Below, one piece after another: positions 59,646-64,000 of a stretch of DNA of 64,000 nucleotides. The notes beneath the pieces were generated by a model that saw only the letters and a program-made list of their open reading frames with translations, was not told where the DNA came from and ran no database searches. The stretch comes from Alcaligenes ammonioxydans (GTDB lineage Bacteria; Pseudomonadota; Gammaproteobacteria; Burkholderiales; Burkholderiaceae_B): positions 3,224,001 to 3,288,000 of the forward strand of contig NZ_CP049362.1 in assembly GCF_019343455.1 (NCBI RefSeq), in the 5' to 3' direction. A program made the translations under genes and the position numbers. Within the stretch, counting starts at the first letter, position 1. Each line of letters begins with the position of its first letter.

Positions 59646-59747
59646 TGCGAGCTTACAGGCGACCAACAAAAATCCCTGCGATACGCATGCATGGCATGGG
59701 TCCCCACAAGAACACGATCTCGACAATACTGCAGTCCCTAACAGCCG

Positions 59748-59772
59748 GATTAAACGGCTATGCCGTTAAATG
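59748..59772 (+). promoter_or_regulatory. Conserved palindromic block, autotransporter copy 2
   Basis: Matches the block before copy 1 at 22 of 25 bases. Here the inverted repeat is perfect: AACGGC-TAT-GCCGTT (59753–59767). It lies 78 bases before the ATG at 59851. Leaders on both sides differ from copy 1. Confidence 0.55.
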
Positions 59773-60291
59773 AAAGATGCCTTGAGGACCTCCACGGCAG
59801 GTTTTCACAACGAGTGGCCACCCTCCTTAGCAAATCCAAGTAGATAAGACATGTCGAACAAGAAACGCAACACCTCTATGCTGGTGCAGTTGGCTTTGTT
59901 AAGCCTGACTTTACCTGGTATCGTCCACGCCGATTCTGAGAGCTCGCTGGAGCAATGGCGCACCAAAGAATATAAGCGTCAACCCGGCCTGGACATGATC
60001 AATGCCGCCAAAGCCTATTCGCTCGGCTTTACGGGCCAGGGCGTCACGATCGGTTATCTGGACTCGGGCATTCAGGCAGATCACCCGGAGTTTGCCGGCG
60101 CTATTGCAGGAGGCTTTGACTTTACCAGCAACAGCCTCTACGCCAATGGCCAAGGAGTCGATACTCAGCCTCCTGCCGGGCACGGGAGCCATGTTGCCGG
60201 AATCATGGGTGCGAGACGTGATGGAGCAGGCATGCACGGGGTCGCTTTCAATAGCCAGCTTTTTGTCGCTGCTTACGGCATGGTTGCTGAC

Positions 60292-60318
60292 GATGATGAT
60301 GATGATGATGATGATGAT
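60292..60318 (+). repeat. (GAT)9 trinucleotide repeat
   Basis: Nine perfect GAT codons, flanked by GAC on each side, within the protease domain of copy 2. It codes for Asp 148–156 inside the 11-Asp run. Copy 1 has only a short acidic stretch (DEDDD) at the same place. Length changes would be in frame and alter a surface loop. Confidence 0.95.
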
Positions 60319-61205
60319 GACAATGACGGCACTGCACCGACTCCAGACGATATAAGGGCCTTTCAAGATCGAATGCTCTCTAATGGCTGGAACTATCTCG
60401 CCCAATTCAAGCTACCCATTATCAATAGCAGTCTAGGGCTCAATGACTGCTCAAGGTCCTATAACCCGCCCTGCCATATTGTGGACTATGGCTCAGCGCA
60501 AAGTGCCCTAGAGGCCCACCCTCTGATCATTGAGTCCTTCAAGAACAGTGCGCAGGCCGGCTCCCTGATGGTGTTTGCTACCGGCAATGAATCTCAAGAC
60601 CACCCCGATTTTCTGGCCGGTTCTCCCTATTGGTTCCCCGAGCTGAAAGACAACTGGCTGGCCGTGACGGCAGTAGGGGAGGACGGTTCATTGGCCGTCT
60701 ACGCCAATAAATGTGGGGTTGCCGCCGAGTGGTGTTTGACCGCGCCAGGGGGGCAGTGGGATCCTGGCATCAACGCCGTCAACTCGGACGGCGGCTATAC
60801 CTATAAAAGCGGCACCTCCATGGCATCACCACATGTGGCCGGAGCAGCAGCATTAGTCAAGGAGGCCTTCCCCTATTTCACCGCTTATCATCTGCAGCAA
60901 ACCCTGCTGACTACCGCCACCGATATGGGCGACCCCAGCACGTACGGCTGGGGCCTGATGAATGTAGGCAAGGCCGTGCAAGGGCCCGCGCAATTTACCC
61001 GCCTGTTCGACGTCGATACGCTGGGCTACAACTCGACTTTCGCCAATGACATCAAGGGCACAGGCGGCTTGCACAAGCGCGGCGCCGGCTCTTTGGAGCT
61101 GACGGGCAATAACAGCTATACCGGCGACACCACCGTCAGCGGTGGTCGTCTGGCCGTCAATGGCACGCTGGCTTCTGCTGTGATCGTTGAGCGTGAGGGA
61201 ACGCT

Positions 61206-61212
61206 GGGGGGG
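61206..61212 (+). repeat. G7 homopolymer tract, copy 2 (frame closed)
   Basis: Seven G at the position where copy 1 has eight. The one-base difference breaks the frame between the passenger and the translocator of copy 2. Confidence 0.95.
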
Positions 61213-62674
61213 CCGGTACGGTCGCACAGGTCGATAACTACGGCACCTTGGCCCCCGGTAATTCTGTAGGCACCTTGACCGTCAGCGGCGACTATACCGC
61301 CCATGCCGGTTCGGTGCATGAACTGGAAGTCGGCACCGCAGGCGCAACAGATCGTCTGGTGGTTGGCGGTGCTGCCCATATCGACGGCACTCTGAAGCTA
61401 GCCGGCGGCCCTTTCCGTCAAAACGTCGCCTATTCTTTCATGGAGGCAGCCCAGGGCGTGACCGGGAAATACAGCCACATTACGTACGACATGGCATTCC
61501 TGTCGCCAACGCTGCTCTACGGCCCCGGCCTGTCCTTGATGATCCAGCGCAATGACACCCCCTTTGCAGCATTTGCCCATACCCGCAACCAGAAAGCCGT
61601 GGCCAACGCTCTGGATACCGGCTCGGACCAGCCACCAGCCGCGATGGCTGAACTGTATGACACGGTGCTCAATGCCCAGTCCAGCCAGGTCGCAGGCTAT
61701 ATGGAACAACTGCAAGGCCAGATCCATGCGGGCACCACCTCGGCACTGCTCAGCAATGGCGATCTATTGCCCCGTACCTTGGGCAAACAAGCCTCGGGCG
61801 CCCGTCATGCCACAGGACAAGACACCGTGCTGTGGGCGGACGTGATCCATCAACAACGCGATCTGGACGGCAACGAGGACAGCCAGGATGTACGCCACAA
61901 AGTCGGCGGCCTGTTCCTGGGTGGCGATACCTCCATCGGCGAACAAGGCTGGCGCATGGGTGCGTCTTTGGGCTATCTGGAAAACCGCATCAAACTGGAT
62001 GATCGCCGTCAGAGCTCGCGCAGCAACAGCTACAGCGCCGCCCTGTACGGTACGCAGGCGTGGGAAATGGGCTCAGGCAGCTTGAACCTGCTGGCCGGTG
62101 CCGCCTACACCCGTCACCGTCTGGACAGCGAACGCTCGATCTTCGTTCATCAGAACGAGACGCTGAAAGCCGACTACAAGGCCCACAGCGTCCAGGCCTT
62201 TGCCCAATTGGCTTACCGCATGCCGGTGAGCCCTCGCTCCAGCGTGGAGCCTTATGCCAGCGTCAATTGGCACCAACTGCGTCACGGCTCCTTTAGCGAA
62301 TCAGGCGGTCAGGCAGCACTGCGAGGTAACTCCCAGCGTCAGAACCTGAGCACGGTCACACTGGGGCTGCGGGGCACCACGGAGCTGGACCTGTCCAAAA
62401 CCACGGTGGCCCTGAGCGCCGGTTTGGGCTGGCGTCACGCCCTGGGTGACACCAACCCCGAACGTGAACTGGCCTTTGCGGCCCTGCCCGGCAGCAACTT
62501 TCGCGTGAGCGGTGCACCCATCGCCAAGAACGCCGCCGTTGCCGAATTGGGTGCCGAACTGAAAGCCGGCAAAAACACCTCTTTTGGCTTGAACTATCAG
62601 GGGCAGTTTGGCCGCAACCAGGATCATGCCGGTTCACTGTTCATGAAACTGCGCTTCTGATTGAAACCCTCAAG

Positions 62675-62762
62675 GCGGGCTTGGCATTTAGCCAAACCCG
62701 CTGCAAACCTGACAGGCGGCCAACAAAAATCCCTGCGATGCGCGTGCATGGCAGGGATTTTT
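62675..62762 (+). terminator. Double hairpin terminator after autotransporter copy 2
   Basis: First the same GCGGGCTTGGC / GCCAAACCCGC hairpin as after copy 1 (62675–62701), then AAAATCCCTGC / GCAGGGATTTT (62726–62761) followed by TT. The second stem has an 11-bp match and runs of A and T on both sides, so it can also terminate the converging apt gene. Confidence 0.85.
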
Positions 62763-62800
62763 CTGGACCACATAAGCGGTGATCGATCGGCCTATAAGGA

Positions 62801-63352
62801 TCAGCGATCCGATTCCTTAAAGCTGCAGACGGTATACACCGACAGGCCGGAGTCTGTTACCGCTTTGGAGCCGCCCAGCTCGGGCAGATCAATAATAGCC
62901 GCGGCTTCCACCACATTGGCCCCCAAACGCTGCAACAAGCGTGCAGCCGCCAGCAAGGTCCCGCCGGTCGCAATCAAATCATCAATCAGCAGTACGCGCT
63001 GACCAGGACGCACGGAGTCAGTGTGCATCTCCACACTGGCATTGCCATACTCCAGGGAATATTCTTCCGCCACCGTATTGAAAGGCAGTTTGCCTTTCTT
63101 GCGTACCGGTACAAAACCCAGATTCAGCTCATACGCCAGCACCGAGCCGACGATAAAACCGCGAGCATCCACACCCGCCACCAGATCCAGTTTTTGTCCC
63201 ATGTAACGGTAGACAAACAGGTCAATCAGTACCCGAAAAGAGCGCGGGTCTTGCAACACCGGGGTGATATCGCGGAACGTCACCCCTGGCTTGGGCCAAT
63301 CCGGCACATTGCGAATGATTTGACGGATGTACTGGGTGGGATCTATTTGCAT
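62801..63352 (-). CDS. apt: Adenine phosphoribosyltransferase Apt
   Basis: A 183-residue purine salvage enzyme that makes AMP from adenine and PRPP. The family motif [20 protein letters not shown] (in pieces, about 60–79), RKKGKLP (about 87–93) and the PRPP-binding loop [13 protein letters not shown] (about 123–135) are present. The start at 63352 (MQIDPTQY) gives the usual length; an upstream in-frame Cys-rich extension of 31 residues is not credible. Confidence 0.94.
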   Translation of the reverse strand: MQIDPTQYIRQIIRNVPDWPKPGVTFRDITPVLQDPRSFRVLIDLFVYRYMGQKLDLVAGVDARGFIVGSVLAYELNLGFVPVRKKGKLPFNTVAEEYSLEYGNASVEMHTDSVRPGQRVLLIDDLIATGGTLLAAARLLQRLGANVVEAAAIIDLPELGGSKAVTDSGLSVYTVCSFKESDR

Positions 63353-63521
63353 GTCAAAGCTTCTACAACAAAAAATCCGGGCGCAAAGGGCGCACTTGGA
63401 TACGTTGCAAGTGTACACAATTGGGCAGCAGCAACAAGGGCTCATCCCGCTTGTGCCCGCACGTTGTACTAATACGACGCGATTGAGTGGAAACTCCCGC
63501 AGACTTGACCGAGAAGGTCTT

Positions 63522-64000
63522 TTAGTTCGACGCTACAGTCGTTGCACGCGAGACAGCGACACGCTGCAAACGCCCTGCCTCGAACTGATAAACACAATCA
63601 ACCAACGGCAGCAAACGCGTGTCGTGAGTCGCCATAATCACGGTTTTGCCCCGAGCGGCCGTCAGGATATCTTGCATCAGGGCCTGACTGGTCGGGCCGT
63701 CCAGACTCGCCGTGGGCTCATCCAGGAACCAGATATGGGCCGGCGACAACAAAACACGGGCCAGACATAAACGGCGCTGCTGCCCCAACGACAGTTGCTG
63801 CCCCCCTTCACCCAGCCAAGTGTCCAAGCCTTGTGGCAAGTCACGCACGACTGAATCCAGCTGGGCATCGTGCAGTACCTGCCACAGGCGCTGCTCGCAG
63901 GCCCCCGGATCGGCCAGCAGCAGATTATCGCGTACAGAACCCAGAAACAGCGGCGAGTCCTGCGCCAGCAAGGCGCAATGATCAAACCAACTGGCACGGC
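63522..64000 (-). CDS. ABC exporter ATP-binding subunit, CydC-like (cut by window edge)
   Basis: C-terminal ATPase end of an ABC exporter; the frame is open to base 64000. Visible are the Q-loop region [24 protein letters not shown], the signature [16 protein letters not shown], Walker B in [13 protein letters not shown], and the switch His in IMATHD, ending with [20 protein letters not shown]. The [13 protein letters not shown] spacing and the D-loop resemble CydC (heterodimeric cysteine/glutathione exporter with CydD), although a related exporter cannot be excluded. The N-terminal membrane domain lies outside. Confidence 0.85.
   Translation of the reverse strand, partial: RASWFDHCALLAQDSPLFLGSVRDNLLLADPGACEQRLWQVLHDAQLDSVVRDLPQGLDTWLGEGGQQLSLGQQRRLCLARVLLSPAHIWFLDEPTASLDGPTSQALMQDILTAARGKTVIMATHDTRLLPLVDCVYQFEAGRLQRVAVSRATTVASN

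Larger units (their letters stand above)
57799..59700 (+). repeat. Direct repeat, first unit (3' half of copy 1 plus hairpin)
   Basis: Starts inside the protease domain (GTCAAGGAGGCC) and continues through the barrel and the 3' untranslated hairpin, matching 60856–62762 with an offset of 3057 bases before the G tract and 3056 after. I found only a handful of substitutions in the coding part, most in the last 320 bases, and one amino-acid change (TTPERE/TNPERE). Upstream of 57799 the copies are clearly diverged. Confidence 0.9.
59851..62660 (+). pseudogene. Subtilisin-type autotransporter, copy 2, frame broken at a G tract (possibly phase-OFF)
   Basis: Signal peptide 1–27 (LPGIVHA) and a complete S8 protease domain with D71, H111 and S323 (SGTSMASPHVAG). 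A run of 11 Asp (147–157) is encoded by a GAT repeat. At 61206–61212 the tract has 7 G instead of 8, so the frame shifts and stops at 61269, giving a 472-residue protein that ends 19 residues after the shift, without translocator. The remaining 62660-terminated frame (from 61213 on, about 480 residues) is intact and nearly identical to copy 1. One G gained would restore a full-length protein of about 935 residues. Either a phase-variable gene in the OFF state, a true pseudogene, or a homopolymer error. The start follows a weak AG-rich site. Confidence 0.85.
60856..62762 (+). repeat. Direct repeat, second unit (3' half of copy 2 plus terminator)
   Basis: Second unit of the 1.8–1.9-kb direct repeat, with 7 G instead of 8 at the tract. 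The coding part and both following hairpins match the first unit; the terminator-proximal part (from about 62704) has more differences. Confidence 0.9.

Overview
The window is a chromosomal segment of a betaproteobacterium, most likely an Alcaligenaceae member close to Alcaligenes. This is inferred from gene content (a DUF3460 protein beside scpA/panC, the ubiE–Tim44-like–ubiJ–ubiB run, a Nudix/ThiE-like fusion, SphB1-like subtilisin autotransporters) and an even, moderately GC-rich base composition. No rRNA, tRNA, CRISPR array, prophage or intact insertion sequence was seen. About 50 genes are packed on both strands, mostly housekeeping.

Layout. 1–6.9 kb: an SDR enzyme cut by the window edge, a YfcH-type epimerase, gltS and ispB, then a translationally coupled trio (DUF815 ATPase, Nudix/ThiE-like fusion, spermidine-synthase-like methyltransferase). 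6.9–16 kb: a four-gene RND efflux operon on the minus strand (adaptor, two MdtB/MdtC-type pumps, NodT-type outer membrane channel). 16–23.5 kb: zapD, coaE, a lipoprotein, an orphan LuxR-type HTH protein, panC, scpA, DUF3460, an MFS exporter and an XRE regulator. 23.5–30.6 kb is a vitamin B12 block: metH on the minus strand, and facing away from it a cobalamin riboswitch, btuB and a btuF-like gene. 30.6–33.3 kb is a decayed patch with a siderophore-receptor remnant, an unknown 105-aa protein and a porin. 33.8–38.3 kb: thiG, thiD, mtnN, a Pcm-like methyltransferase and a TolC-family protein. 38.6–44.5 kb: hldC, a diiron ferritin-like protein and the ubiquinone genes ubiB, ubiJ and ubiE with a Tim44-like gene between. 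44.8–51.5 kb: phoB-phoR, a VOC protein, pxpB-pxpC, ilvA and a YqaA-like membrane protein. 51.6–56.4 kb: a 1313-aa FAD/Fe-S oxidoreductase and a HugZ-like protein.

56.7–62.7 kb is the most interesting part. Two tandem subtilisin-type (S8) autotransporters have diverged protease heads but almost identical 3' halves. At the junction between passenger and translocator lies a homopolymeric G tract, 8 G in copy 1 (open frame) and 7 G in copy 2 (frame broken, stop after the protease). Copy 2 also carries a (GAT)9 microsatellite coding for a run of 11 Asp. Both copies share a 25-nt block containing an inverted repeat in otherwise different leaders. Together these look like a phase- and antigen-variable surface protease locus. 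The window ends with apt and the C-terminal part of a CydC-type ABC exporter.

Systems that work together: B12 uptake (btuB, btuF-like) supplies the cofactor of MetH; MtnN recycles products of SAM metabolism; ThiG and ThiD make the thiazole and pyrimidine halves of thiamine, and the ThiE-like half of the Nudix fusion may join or salvage them; UbiE, UbiJ and UbiB are ubiquinone synthesis factors, and IspB makes the side chain.
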